DNA from: SIG78 sp045587205
GTDB taxonomy: Bacteria; Verrucomicrobiota; Lentisphaeria; Victivallales; Victivallaceae
Length of the DNA stretch: 41,105 bases
Assembly (NCBI GenBank): GCA_045587205.1
Contig: JAZNBV010000083.1
Location: forward strand, 1-41,105
Reading direction: 5' to 3'
In this document: positions 25,632 through 34,856 of the stretch, in pieces
Layout of the letters: every line of letters starts with the position of its first letter
How positions within the stretch are numbered: the first letter of the stretch is position 1
Notes under the pieces: generated by a model
Told to the model about the DNA's origin: nothing
Database searches by the model: none
The model's input: the letters and a program-made list of their open reading frames with translations, nothing else
Translations under genes and position numbers: made by a program

Positions 25632-25660
25632 TGATGTAACGATCTGAACCGGTCAAATCC

Positions 25661-25698
25661 GTGCGGGCAATCCGGAGTTTATTCCGGTTTGCCCGCAC
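25661..25698. terminator. Strong hairpin between convergent cysS and rodA-like genes
   Basis: GTGCGGGCAATCCGGA (25661-25676) pairs with TCCGGTTTGCCCGCAC (25683-25698), 16 pairs with one mismatch and a 6-base loop. On the plus strand it is followed by TTATTATTA, a modest T-rich tract, so it can end cysS transcription. The right arm is also the last codons of the rodA-like gene, whose stop lies at the loop edge, so it may serve both directions. On the minus strand the T-run is poor. Confidence 0.65.
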
Positions 25699-26761
25699 TT
25701 ATTATTACTGCCAATGTCAGCATTGTACCCACAAGAGAGCTGCCGCCGTAACTTATCAGCGGCAGAGTGATTCCGGTCGGCGGCAGCAAGTTCAGATTCA
25801 CGGCAATGTGGATGATGCACTGGCAAAGCAAAAGGCACGCTGCCGAGTCGATCACGCTCCGGCGCAGTTTGTCGCGCCGCCAACTGGAAATCGCAAAGAG
25901 TTGATAAAACAGACACGCGTACAGCCCAAGCAGTACGATACCGCCGCAAAACCCGAGTATTTCGCACATTGCAGCAAATATCGAATCGTTGTGTGCCAGC
26001 GGCAGAAAACTGTTGCTCCATACCGCCATATCGCCCTTTACCCCGAACCATTCGCCGCGCGATACGGCAATGGCAAACTGGTGCAGATGCCAGCTGCCGC
26101 CGGTGGGGTCGAAGTCCGGATTGAAAAAGTTGAAAAGCCGTGCGCGCATATAGGAATGGAGCAGTATTGCTGCCGCAGCAGCAAATATTCCAACTCCGAT
26201 GGACAAAAGCAGGTGTTTGAGTTTGGCATTGCAGAAATAGAGCGCCCCCAGCCCTCCCGCAATATAGACACTCATAGTGCCCAGATCCGGCTGAATCAGC
26301 AAAAGCATCGCCGCGCAGAGTATGATCGCCAGCGCAGCGGGAAAGCGCATTTTTTCCGGAATATCCGGAGTGTAAAAAACTCTTGCTATGGCAAGAATGT
26401 AAAATATCTTGAATATTTCTGACGGCTGTATGGTAAATAAACCTATGGTGTACCAGCCGTACATACCGTTTACTTGCGTACCGCAAAATGGCAGCAGCAG
26501 CATCGACAAAGCTCCCAGTACGGCGACTGCCGGGCTCCAGCGCATAAGCGTGGAAAATTTTATCCGCACAGTTACCGCAAAAATCAGCCACGCTGCCGCA
26601 GCCCATAAACTTTGCCGCAGCAGAAAATAACTCCAGTTGTTCTGCATTGCCAGTGTACGGTAAATGCCGGTAAGGCCCCACAGCGTAATAACTGTTGCCA
26701 GTACGCCTGTAAGCAGAGAATGCAGATTTATCGCTTGCGATTGTTCATTGCGTTTGCTCAT
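25679..26761 (-). CDS. SEDS-family peptidoglycan polymerase (RodA/FtsW-like)
   Basis: A 360-residue polytopic protein with about ten hydrophobic segments. Features of the family are IQPSEIFKIFYILAIARV, IQPDLGTM, a long periplasmic loop (FNPDFDPTGGSWHLHQFAIAVSRGEWFGVKGD), NDSIFAAMCEILGF and LPPTGITLPLISYGGSS near the C-terminus. RodA/FtsW proteins polymerise lipid II glycan strands and act with a class B PBP. The order with an upstream pedestal-like gene fits RodA-PBP2. The start at 26761 overlaps the upstream gene by 17 bases, so translation is coupled. RodA versus FtsW cannot be settled here, but the partner favours RodA. Confidence 0.9.
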   Translation of the reverse strand: MSKRNEQSQAINLHSLLTGVLATVITLWGLTGIYRTLAMQNNWSYFLLRQSLWAAAAWLIFAVTVRIKFSTLMRWSPAVAVLGALSMLLLPFCGTQVNGMYGWYTIGLFTIQPSEIFKIFYILAIARVFYTPDIPEKMRFPAALAIILCAAMLLLIQPDLGTMSVYIAGGLGALYFCNAKLKHLLLSIGVGIFAAAAAILLHSYMRARLFNFFNPDFDPTGGSWHLHQFAIAVSRGEWFGVKGDMAVWSNSFLPLAHNDSIFAAMCEILGFCGGIVLLGLYACLFYQLFAISSWRRDKLRRSVIDSAACLLLCQCIIHIAVNLNLLPPTGITLPLISYGGSSLVGTMLTLAVIISAGKPE

Positions 26762-27413
26762 TGGCGGAGTTTCCGTAGTGTTCTTCGCTTAAATAAATAT
26801 CTTCGCCGCTTTGCGGAGGGGTTATGATCCTGAATGTGGAGTTCATCCAGCGGCCGCGGCGGTCGCACATAACTGAAAAAGTCCCCTCTCTGCCGCGCAG
26901 ACGGTCATTGAATTCTTTTTCCCAACCGCTGATGCCTTCTTCGGTGCCGCCGGTCTGACGGACTTTGCCCAGACGGGGATCAGTTGCGCTGCAGCGTCGT
27001 TCCCAGCGCAGTTCCACGGCAAGGGATGGGTATTTTTCTGCAAGATCATCGGCTTTTTCCAGTTCGTCACCGGTAAGAGCGTACTTTATGATAATGGGCA
27101 GAGTTGTTTCTTTTCCGGGCAGGGTAAAGTTGAAATTTTTCTTGAGCAGCCGCTGAAGATGCTTTTCCTCCTCCGGAGTTCCGCGAGCTTTAAGAATCAG
27201 GTCATAGCTGCGTTCCGACCACGCCAGCAGCGAATTGTTTTTATCGAATATCCGCCCCCGGATAGCGGGCAGTCTGCCCTTTTCTTCGGCAATATTACTG
27301 CTTTCGGCACGGTAAGCTCTGCCGCCGGATGCTGCCAGAAAAAGCATCCGCAGCACGATAACTGCCGCCGCAACTGTCAGCCCTGTAAAAAATACTCTGT
27401 GCCTTGAATCCAC
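26745..27413 (-). CDS. Class B PBP pedestal/dimerisation-domain protein lacking the transpeptidase domain
   Basis: A 222-residue protein with one N-terminal transmembrane helix (7-29). It is followed by the pedestal motifs of class B penicillin-binding proteins: IRGRIFDKNNSLLA (51-64), EEGISGWEKEFNDRLRGREG (158-177) and DRRGR with SGEDIYLS (202-209). In a normal PBP2 (about 600 residues) the catalytic transpeptidase domain with SxxK, SxN and KTG would start here. Instead the protein ends 13 residues later with TGA inside the start of the rodA-like gene. No transpeptidase remnant follows in any frame, because the RodA coding sequence begins at once. The GTG start has AGGGG six bases upstream. 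It could be a functional SEDS partner or regulator, or an old deletion product. Confidence 0.8.
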   Translation of the reverse strand: MDSRHRVFFTGLTVAAAVIVLRMLFLAASGGRAYRAESSNIAEEKGRLPAIRGRIFDKNNSLLAWSERSYDLILKARGTPEEEKHLQRLLKKNFNFTLPGKETTLPIIIKYALTGDELEKADDLAEKYPSLAVELRWERRCSATDPRLGKVRQTGGTEEGISGWEKEFNDRLRGREGTFSVMCDRRGRWMNSTFRIITPPQSGEDIYLSEEHYGNSANEQTQ

Positions 27414-27526
27414 TTGAAACCCCTGATCGCTTGATTAACGGAGTTAAAAATAACCCGTTATCACTCATATTGCAAGCCGGCAGTGTGAATATTTGGGATG
27501 TTTTTGCATAAAAAACAGTTCCGGTG

Positions 27527-27555
27527 TTGAAAAATATCCATTGAAGAGTTAAATT
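27527..27555 (+). promoter_or_regulatory. Possible promoter of pdxY-mutS
   Basis: TTGAAA (27527-27532), a 17-base spacer and TAAATT (27550-27555) lie 43 bases before the kinase ATG in a 185-base divergent gap. The region is AT-rich, so chance matches are likely. No other element was seen in the gap. Confidence 0.3.
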
Positions 27556-27598
27556 ATAGAAAAGTTATTTTATAAATAAAATAAAAGGATCAGAGACT

Positions 27599-28444
27599 AT
27601 GGATATGAAACGCATTATTTCAATTCAGGATATCTCCTGTGTCGGGAAGTGTTCACTGACGGTTGCTCTGCCGATTATTTCGGCTATGGGTATTGAAACA
27701 AGTATTCTGCCTACGGCGGTTCTGTCCACTCACACGATGTTTACCGGATTTACATTCCGCGATCTTACTGAAGATATCACACCTATAACGGAACACTGGA
27801 AGCGCGAAAAGTTTATTTTTGATGCCATTTACACCGGCTATCTCGGCAGTTTTGAACAGCTGGATCTGGTCAGCAGGTTTTTTGATGATTTCAAAACCGC
27901 TGATAATCTGATTTTTGTGGATCCGGTTATGGCGGATAACGGCAGACTTTATCCCGGATTCACGCCGGAATTTGCCCTGGCTATGGCAAAACTTTGCAGC
28001 AAGGCAGATGTGGTGGTGCCGAACCTTACCGAAGCGGCATTTATGCTGGGTGAACCCTGCAAACTGACTGGATATGATGAAGAATATATCAAAACCACGT
28101 TAAAAAAACTTACCGCACTGGGGGCTAAATGTGCGGTGCTTACCGGGGTGAGTTTTGATCCTGAAAAGGTCGGTCTGATGGGGTATGATGCGGTAAAAAA
28201 TGAGTTTTTCAGCTATTATCACAAGCGCCTTAATGTTTCGTTTCACGGTACGGGCGATGTCTTTGCCAGTACTGCTGTGGGCGCTTTGATGCGCGGAAAG
28301 AGTCTGGCTGAAGCGTTGAAAATTGCCGCTGACAATACTGTGGAAAGTATTGCTTTGACTATTGCCGACCCGGATCACGAAAACTACGGTGTCCGGTTTG
28401 AACGCGCCATACCCAAACTTTTGAAGACTCTCGGCGATTGCTGA
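27599..28444 (+). CDS. Pyridoxal/pyridoxamine kinase (PdxK/PdxY family)
   Basis: A 281-residue ribokinase-superfamily enzyme that phosphorylates B6 vitamers in the salvage of pyridoxal phosphate. The N-terminus IISIQDISCVGKCSLTVALPIISAMG and PTAVLSTHT are characteristic of PdxY/PdxK. Further on are FVDPVMADNGRLY, VVPNLTEAAFMLGEP and the GTGDVFAS anion hole with its catalytic Asp. AAAAGGATC precedes the ATG. mutS starts 25 bases after the stop, so the two are probably co-transcribed. PdxK and PdxY are not separable by eye. Confidence 0.93.
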   Translation: MDMKRIISIQDISCVGKCSLTVALPIISAMGIETSILPTAVLSTHTMFTGFTFRDLTEDITPITEHWKREKFIFDAIYTGYLGSFEQLDLVSRFFDDFKTADNLIFVDPVMADNGRLYPGFTPEFALAMAKLCSKADVVVPNLTEAAFMLGEPCKLTGYDEEYIKTTLKKLTALGAKCAVLTGVSFDPEKVGLMGYDAVKNEFFSYYHKRLNVSFHGTGDVFASTAVGALMRGKSLAEALKIAADNTVESIALTIADPDHENYGVRFERAIPKLLKTLGDC

Positions 28445-28469
28445 AGCATAAAGAGAAAGCGGCAATACA

Positions 28470-31022
28470 ATGGCTGAAGGCAAGCTCACCCCTATGATGC
28501 AGCAGTACCGCAGTGCTAAAGCGGAAATTCCTGCTGATGCAATACTGCTGTTCCGTCTGGGGGATTTTTATGAAATGTTTTTTGAGGATGCGGTCAGAGC
28601 CAGCGCCATTATGGAGCTGACCCTGACCAAGCGTCAGGGCTACCCGATGTGCGGATTCCCCTGGCACCAGTTGGATGCCCAGCTGCCGCGATTGCTCAAT
28701 GCGGGAGTCAAAGTGGCAATTGCCGATCAGATGGAAGACCCCAAACTTGCCAAAGGTATTGTCAAGCGTGCCATCACCCGCATCATCACACCGGGGACGG
28801 TGATCGACTCCAGTGTGCTCAAACCGCAGGTGAGCAACTTTCTGACTGCATTGAACTGGGAGAAAAAACGCTGTGCACTGGCGGCACTGGATATTTCAAC
28901 CGGGGTGTTCAATGTTACTGAATTTGACTCCGTAAGTCAGTTGGAAAGCGAACTTGTGCGCCTTGCCGCTCACGAGTGTCTGGTGCCGGATGGGGTACTG
29001 GAAAAGTGGAAACTTGACGGCAAACTGCCCGCTGTTCGCGGCAATATGATGTTTACAGAAGTGGAGAGTTGGATCTTTGCCAATGACTTTGCGCGTGATG
29101 CGCTGCTGCGCCACTTTGCTGTGTTGAGTTTGGATGGTCTGGGATGCCGCGAACTTACAGCCGGCATCGGCGCGGCGGCGGCGGTGCTGCATTATGCTTC
29201 GGAAAATCTGCGGCAGGAGATCGGGCATATCAGCAAACTCAAAGTTTGCCGCCCCGGCAATTTTATGGAACTGGATGCCATAAGTCAGCGCAATCTGGAA
29301 CTGGTTGAACCGATGTACGGCAGCGATAAAAGTGTTACTCTGCTGGGCGCACTGGACAAAACCGGTACTCCGATGGGCAGCCGTCTGCTGCGCGACTGGA
29401 TATTGCGTCCGCTTTACGATAAAAATGAGATCGATTCCCGGCTGGATGCCGTGGAGGTTCTCCGCGATGACCCGCTTACTTTGGGCGAAATAGTTGAAAC
29501 TCTCAATGTGGTGCGCGACCTTGAACGCATTACCGGCAGATTGAATCTGGGCAATGCCAACGCGCGCGATCTGGCGGCGCTGGCGGTGAGTTTGAATATA
29601 TTGCCGGGCTTGAAAGCGCTGCTGGAAGAATTTGATGCTCCGCTTTTGCGCGAAACAGAGTGCCAGATCGTGCCGCAGCCGGAACTTGCTGATGAAATAA
29701 TCCGGGCGCTGAACGATGAATTGCCGCTGACTATCTCTGATGGCGGCATTATCCGCAGTGGTTATCACGCCGGATTGGATGAATTGCGCAGTGCCGCCAG
29801 CGAAGGCAAGGGCTGGCTGGCAGACATTCAGAACCGCGAACAGGAACGCACCGGAATCAAATCTCTGAAGGTCAAGTACAACAGCGTATTTGGTTATTAC
29901 ATAGAAGTGAGCAAATCCAATCTTGCGCTGGTGCCGGATGATTATGTCCGCAAACAGACCCTTGTCAATGCCGAGCGCTTTATCACGCCTGAACTCAAAG
30001 AGCTGGAAAGCAAGATCCTGGGCGCGGAAGAAAAGGCAAAAGCTCTGGAAGTGGAACTTTTTCAGCAGCTGCGGCAGATGGCATTGGAACACACATTGGA
30101 AATTCAGAATACGGCGCGGCAGATTGCGGTGCTGGATGTTATAGCATCGTTTGCCGAGTGCGCCAGAGAGCGCCGCTATGTGCGCCCGGTGATCTCCGAA
30201 GGCGACAGACTTGTCATCAAAGGCGGCCGGCACCCGGTGCTGGAGCTTAATATGCAGAGCGAGAGCTTTGTTCCCAACGATTGCCTTTTAGATGGCGATG
30301 CCCACCGGATGATGCTTATTACCGGGCCGAATATGGCGGGTAAATCCACTTATATACGCCAGACGGCATTGCTTGCGGTTATGGCGCAGATCGGATCATT
30401 CATTCCGGCAGATTCTGCAGAAATAGGTCTGATTGACCGCATCTTCACCCGGGTGGGGGCGGCAGATGATCTGGCGCGCGGGCAGAGTACTTTTATGGTG
30501 GAAATGGTCGAAACAGCCAATATCCTCAATTACGCTACCAATCGCAGTCTGGTGATCCTTGACGAAATCGGCCGGGGTACCAGTACCTTTGACGGTTTGA
30601 GCATTGCCTGGGCAGTGGCGGAATTTCTGCACGATGATGAACATTGCCGCTGCCGTACGCAGTTTGCCACCCATTACCACGAACTTACCCAGCTGGCGGA
30701 AGAAAAGCGCGGCGTTAATAATTACAATATTGCGGTGCGCGAATATGGCGATAAAATAATTTTTCTGCGACAGATAGTGCCCGGTGCCACCGACCGCAGT
30801 TACGGTATCCACGTTGCCCAGCTGGCAGGATTGCCTAAAGCGGTCATCAAACGCGCTGGCGAGATACTCAATGATCTGGAGTGCTCATCCAATTCACCCC
30901 GTACCGCTCCGGTTGCGGCAGAATCGAATTTAAGCGACATCGCGCGCCGTCAGCGCATCCGCAAGATGCCGTTGAATGCTGGAAAAAACAGCGAAAACGA
31001 CGGACAGATGCGCCTTTTTTAA
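28470..31022 (+). CDS. mutS: DNA mismatch repair protein MutS
   Basis: An 850-residue mismatch sensor and ATPase. The N-terminal mismatch-recognition block LFRLGDFYEMFFEDA carries the Phe-x-Glu reading motif. The core and clamp domains follow. The ATPase has Walker A (GPNMAGKSTYIRQ), DLARGQSTFMVEM, Walker B (LDEIGRGTSTFDGLSIAW) and TQFATHYHEL. The C-terminal helix-turn-helix VAQLAGLPKAVIKRAGEIL is present, and length is normal. queC follows 21 bases downstream. mutL is not in the window. Confidence 0.98.
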   Translation: MAEGKLTPMMQQYRSAKAEIPADAILLFRLGDFYEMFFEDAVRASAIMELTLTKRQGYPMCGFPWHQLDAQLPRLLNAGVKVAIADQMEDPKLAKGIVKRAITRIITPGTVIDSSVLKPQVSNFLTALNWEKKRCALAALDISTGVFNVTEFDSVSQLESELVRLAAHECLVPDGVLEKWKLDGKLPAVRGNMMFTEVESWIFANDFARDALLRHFAVLSLDGLGCRELTAGIGAAAAVLHYASENLRQEIGHISKLKVCRPGNFMELDAISQRNLELVEPMYGSDKSVTLLGALDKTGTPMGSRLLRDWILRPLYDKNEIDSRLDAVEVLRDDPLTLGEIVETLNVVRDLERITGRLNLGNANARDLAALAVSLNILPGLKALLEEFDAPLLRETECQIVPQPELADEIIRALNDELPLTISDGGIIRSGYHAGLDELRSAASEGKGWLADIQNREQERTGIKSLKVKYNSVFGYYIEVSKSNLALVPDDYVRKQTLVNAERFITPELKELESKILGAEEKAKALEVELFQQLRQMALEHTLEIQNTARQIAVLDVIASFAECARERRYVRPVISEGDRLVIKGGRHPVLELNMQSESFVPNDCLLDGDAHRMMLITGPNMAGKSTYIRQTALLAVMAQIGSFIPADSAEIGLIDRIFTRVGAADDLARGQSTFMVEMVETANILNYATNRSLVILDEIGRGTSTFDGLSIAWAVAEFLHDDEHCRCRTQFATHYHELTQLAEEKRGVNNYNIAVREYGDKIIFLRQIVPGATDRSYGIHVAQLAGLPKAVIKRAGEILNDLECSSNSPRTAPVAAESNLSDIARRQRIRKMPLNAGKNSENDGQMRLF

Positions 31023-31043
31023 GTAATAAAATAAGGATTTGCT

Positions 31044-31742
31044 ATGCAGAATTATAATACCCAACCCAAAGCAGTAGTGCTGCTTTCCGGCGGACTTGAT
31101 TCCGCAACCTGTCTGGCGATTGCCCGCAGTGAAGGCTTTGCGGTTTACGCTTTGAGTTTTGATTATCAGCAGCGCCATTCCAGTGAATTGGCGGCAGCCG
31201 GGAGAATTGCTGCGGCAATCGGTACGACCGAACACAAGGTTATGCGGGTGGATTTGCGTTTATGGGGCGGTTCGGCGCTGACCAGCAATGATATTGCGGT
31301 GCCGGAAAACCGCACGGTGGACGGTTCCACAGTGCCGGTAACGTATGTGCCGGCGCGCAATCTGGTTTTTCTTTCGCTGGCAACGGCTTATGCTGAAGCG
31401 ATCGGCGCGCGTACCATCTATATCGGAGTCAACAGCGTGGATTACTCCGGTTATCCGGATTGCCGTATGGAGTTTATCAAAGCGTTTACTGAAGTCGCGC
31501 GGCTCGGTACTTGTGCCTGCGATGAAAATTGGGTATTCGATATCCGCACGCCTTTACAGAATTTAAGCAAGACGGAAATAATACAGCGCGGAATCGCGCT
31601 GGGAGTGGATTACTCCAAGACCGTAAGCTGTTACCAGGCTGATGATGAGGGCCGTGCCTGCGGCGTGTGTGACAGCTGCATACTGCGTAAAGCCGGTTTT
31701 GCCGCCGCCAAAGTTGCCGATCCGACTATCTACCGGGCGTAA
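31044..31742 (+). CDS. queC: 7-cyano-7-deazaguanine (preQ0) synthase
   Basis: A 232-residue ATP-dependent enzyme that makes preQ0 from 7-carboxy-7-deazaguanine in queuosine synthesis. The PP-loop VLLSGGLDSATCLAIA is at the N-terminus. YVPARNLVFLSLA and INSVDYSGYPDCR-like blocks lie in the middle. The zinc site is SCYQADDEGRACGVCDSCILR near the C-terminus, with four cysteines in family spacing. AAGGAT precedes the ATG. The other queuosine genes (queD, queE, folE) are not adjacent. It converges on the DUF3999-like gene with a 2-base gap. Confidence 0.97.
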   Translation: MQNYNTQPKAVVLLSGGLDSATCLAIARSEGFAVYALSFDYQQRHSSELAAAGRIAAAIGTTEHKVMRVDLRLWGGSALTSNDIAVPENRTVDGSTVPVTYVPARNLVFLSLATAYAEAIGARTIYIGVNSVDYSGYPDCRMEFIKAFTEVARLGTCACDENWVFDIRTPLQNLSKTEIIQRGIALGVDYSKTVSCYQADDEGRACGVCDSCILRKAGFAAAKVADPTIYRA

Positions 31743-31744
31743 AC

Positions 31745-33049
31745 TTAATCCATCGGCAGATATTTGCCGGAACGCTTCAATTCGCCGAAAACTGCCAGCA
31801 GAATCAGCAGCGCAAGCAGGACAAATAACGCGCCGATCAGATGCCGCCACGAACTGCGATCGCTGACCCCGGTTTTGTGCAGAATATTGTTTTGCGCCGG
31901 CAGCAATCGGTAATCCGGAGCCGCGGCGGCTGCCGATGCTGCCGGGAAACTCTTTTCCGGCAATACGTTAGTGGTACCGTAATAGATATTCAATTTATCA
32001 TTGCCGTCAGAAGCCGGTATCTGCCAGAAATATACACTGCCCATTGCTGTTATTGCCGGAGTTCCCGGCGCAGTTTCCGGCGGAAGTTCGATTTTCAACA
32101 GCAGATATTTGCAGCGTATTTCCGGAAATTCCAGTGTATCAGCCTGATCCTGATGGATCTTCCGCAGAGTTCCGGCTGTTATATGGAACCATTCGCGGCG
32201 GTCATTGCTGCCCAGCAGCATAACTTTATAGAGGTATAATTTACCGCTGAATGTTATTTTCAGCTGTACAAGAGGTACTGAATCCGCGTGGTAAAGCAGG
32301 GTTAAGGCGCTGCCGGTATGCTTTTGGGATATTTCCTGCAGCTGATACTCTTTCTGCTGCGGTATATCGGGCTGTATCCTGGGAATCGATTCATAGATGC
32401 GGAGCGCTTCCAGACTCTGGAAATCACCTTTATCCAGGATCAGCCGCACAAATTTTCCACGCAGCGGCTGCGGCAGAGGAAAGCGGCGATTGACGCTTTC
32501 CGGCAGCGTTGAAATATCCGGCAGAATAATATTTTCCAGTGCCGTCTGCCAGTTTCTGCCGTCGCCGACGGCTATGGATAGATGCGCTTCCGGCTGGAAT
32601 TTTCCGCCGATAAGTTCTATTACACTGACTTTGCGGTTATCCGATTCCAGTTCAAAGTCAACCGCGTTTCTGCCGTCAGAGAGTTTCTGACTGCGGATGA
32701 TTTTTCCGGGCAGCTGCAATTCATTGGATACTGTTGCGGGGGCGGCGGCTCTTATCAGGGCAAAAGGCAGACTGGTGCCGCCGGCAGTAATAAAGCGAAC
32801 CTGACTTTTCAAATCGGTTATTTCGCGGAAAAATTCTTCATCCACAGCTATAGAAAAGATTTTTTTCTGCCGTTCAGCCGCAGGTTCCATAACCGCCGGA
32901 CGCATTTTTCTGAATTGACTCAAATCATCGGCGATCTCTTCAGACCCTGCCTGTAAATCGGGCAATACTGCCGTAAAAAAACAAAGCACACTCCAGCGGA
33001 ACAGTTTTCCTGTTCTGCCCGGGAGTATGCTTTTTATTTTCTGCAGCAA
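31745..33049 (-). CDS. DUF3999-like exported membrane-anchored protein
   Basis: A protein of about 434 residues with an N-terminal signal-like segment (FRWSVLCFFTAVLPDLQAGS) and a C-terminal transmembrane helix (LIGALFVLLALLILLAVFGEL). The long beta-rich part lies outside the cytoplasm. The layout and phrases such as VDEEFFREITDLKSQVRFITAGGTSLPFAL resemble DUF3999 proteins, which have no assigned function. The frame is open to 33085, inside leuA. TTG at 33049 is preferred because the GAAGGG of the leuA end sits seven bases upstream as a ribosome site. Translation is thus probably coupled to leuA. The functional link to leucine synthesis is unclear. Confidence 0.65.
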   Translation of the reverse strand: MLQKIKSILPGRTGKLFRWSVLCFFTAVLPDLQAGSEEIADDLSQFRKMRPAVMEPAAERQKKIFSIAVDEEFFREITDLKSQVRFITAGGTSLPFALIRAAAPATVSNELQLPGKIIRSQKLSDGRNAVDFELESDNRKVSVIELIGGKFQPEAHLSIAVGDGRNWQTALENIILPDISTLPESVNRRFPLPQPLRGKFVRLILDKGDFQSLEALRIYESIPRIQPDIPQQKEYQLQEISQKHTGSALTLLYHADSVPLVQLKITFSGKLYLYKVMLLGSNDRREWFHITAGTLRKIHQDQADTLEFPEIRCKYLLLKIELPPETAPGTPAITAMGSVYFWQIPASDGNDKLNIYYGTTNVLPEKSFPAASAAAAAPDYRLLPAQNNILHKTGVSDRSSWRHLIGALFVLLALLILLAVFGELKRSGKYLPMD

Positions 33050-33053
33050 AGTA

Positions 33054-34742
33054 TTACCCTTCACGCACCGCGCAATTGAGCGCACTTACCAGAGCCGCCA
33101 CTGCGGTACGGGCAATATCCTGATGCGAACCGGCACCGTACACCAGTTTTTTGCTGCTGGCAAGCCGGATCCCGACAAATGCCAGTGCGGTGGCGTTTTT
33201 ATCTTTGCCCATAGTATGTTCGGAGTAATCTTCGAGCTTGAATTCCGGCACCAGCGAGCTGTTTTGCAAGCCGCTTGCCACTGCCGAAAGAATACCGTTG
33301 CCTACTGCGGAGATAATTTCTTCTTTATCGCCGCAGCGGAGCGTAAACTGTATTTCCACCTGACCGGCGGCAATATTCTGCGTAATACGCGAATACTCGG
33401 AAATATGGTACGGTGCATCCAGATTCACAAAGTTTTCTTCAAAAATATTCCGTACGGTCTGCGCAGTGATTTCGCCGCCGAGCTTGTCGGTGACTTTCTG
33501 CACTGCTGCGCCCAGCGCCGGATGCATTGCTTTAGGTGCATAAATACCGAATTCCTTTTCCAGTACATACGCAACTCCGCCTTTGCCTGACTGGCTGTTG
33601 ATGCGGATAAGCTGTTCGTAATCGCGCCCCACATCGCGCGGATCGATATGCAGATAAGGTATCTTCCAACCCTGGTTGAAAAATTGACCGATCTCTTCGC
33701 GCCGTTCCATACCTTTGCGGATTGCATCCTGATGCGAACCGGAAAATGCCGTAAAGACCAGCTTCCCCGCATAGGGGTGGCGGCAATGCACATCTATGCC
33801 CGAAGCCTGTTCCACGGTATCGACGATCTTGGGCAGATTGGAAAAATCCAACCCCGTTTCAATACCGCGGCTGTAAAGGTTCAACGCCAGCACCAGTATA
33901 TCCAGATTGCCCGTGCGTTCGCCGTGCCCGAAAATGGTGCCTTCCGCGCGCTCCGCACCCGCCAGCAGCGCCAGTTCGCTTGCTGCCACGGCACAACCCT
34001 GATCGTTATGGGCGTGGATGCTGATGGTGGTTTCGTCCATATACGGGTAATTGCCGATAAAATATTCGATCATATCCGCGTACTGGTTGGGCGGGCGCCG
34101 TTCCACGGTTGCGGGCAGATTCAATATAAAGTCCGGCTTGGCGGATTTTCCCCAGGTTTCCTTGACTTTTTTGCAGACATCGATCACAAAGTTTATATCG
34201 CTGTCGGTAAATTCTTCCGGCGAAAATTCGTAGCTGATAACATCTTTCAAACCGGCTTTTTCCACATAATCGCGCACCAGCTGTGTACCGTTGATTGCCA
34301 TCTGCTCAACCTGCAGGTGATCACTGTTGAAAACGAATTTGCCGTGCAGATCGCTGGTTGCCACATAGCAGTGGATGATCGCCTGTTTGACCCCGGCAAG
34401 CGATTCAACTGTACGCTTGATCAAATGTTCGCGCGCCTGGGTCAGTACGGAAATCTTTACATCATCGGGAATGAGATTTTCTTCGATCAGCTGCCGCACA
34501 AAGTCAAAATCGTCCTGCGAAGCCGAGGGGAAACCCACTTCGATTTCTTTGAAACCGATTTCGCAGAGCATCTTGAAGTATTCAAGTTTGGTTTCCGGCG
34601 ACATCGGTATGGGCAGAGCCTGGTTGCCGTCACGCAAATCTACGCTCACCCAGGTCGGCGGGGCGGTTATAACCCGGTCGGGCCACTGGCGTGACTTGAC
34701 CGGAATCGGTTCGGGGGACCGGTAATTGGATATGTTGCTCAT
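33054..34742 (-). CDS. leuA: 2-isopropylmalate synthase (long LeuA form)
   Basis: A 562-residue enzyme that condenses acetyl-CoA with 2-oxoisovalerate in the first step of leucine synthesis. It is of the long, fungal/actinobacterial-like LeuA type, as shown by SRQWPDRVITAPPTWVSVDLRDGNQAL near the N-terminus. The DRDG metal/catalytic motif, SIHAHNDQGCAVA with its metal-binding histidines, GTIFGHGERTGN and the C-terminal LeuA dimer/regulatory domain (FEENFVNLDAPYHI, GNGILSAVASGL) are intact, so leucine feedback is likely. AGGTGA precedes the ATG. leuB, leuC and leuD are not in the window. larB lies 114 bases upstream in the same direction. Confidence 0.97.
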   Translation of the reverse strand: MSNISNYRSPEPIPVKSRQWPDRVITAPPTWVSVDLRDGNQALPIPMSPETKLEYFKMLCEIGFKEIEVGFPSASQDDFDFVRQLIEENLIPDDVKISVLTQAREHLIKRTVESLAGVKQAIIHCYVATSDLHGKFVFNSDHLQVEQMAINGTQLVRDYVEKAGLKDVISYEFSPEEFTDSDINFVIDVCKKVKETWGKSAKPDFILNLPATVERRPPNQYADMIEYFIGNYPYMDETTISIHAHNDQGCAVAASELALLAGAERAEGTIFGHGERTGNLDILVLALNLYSRGIETGLDFSNLPKIVDTVEQASGIDVHCRHPYAGKLVFTAFSGSHQDAIRKGMERREEIGQFFNQGWKIPYLHIDPRDVGRDYEQLIRINSQSGKGGVAYVLEKEFGIYAPKAMHPALGAAVQKVTDKLGGEITAQTVRNIFEENFVNLDAPYHISEYSRITQNIAAGQVEIQFTLRCGDKEEIISAVGNGILSAVASGLQNSSLVPEFKLEDYSEHTMGKDKNATALAFVGIRLASSKKLVYGAGSHQDIARTAVAALVSALNCAVREG

Positions 34743-34856
34743 TTTTTCACCTGTATATAAAAATTTTTAAAAATAATCATTTAATTAATATAATGCCAAA
34801 ATACATTTTCTGCCAGTTGTAAACCGATATTATGCAACGAAAAAAGCGCAAGTTTA

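Noticed and set aside
28896..30233. A 445-codon minus-strand open frame opposite mutS
   Set aside because: Antisense of well-conserved mutS codons. The translation has no domain and no start context.
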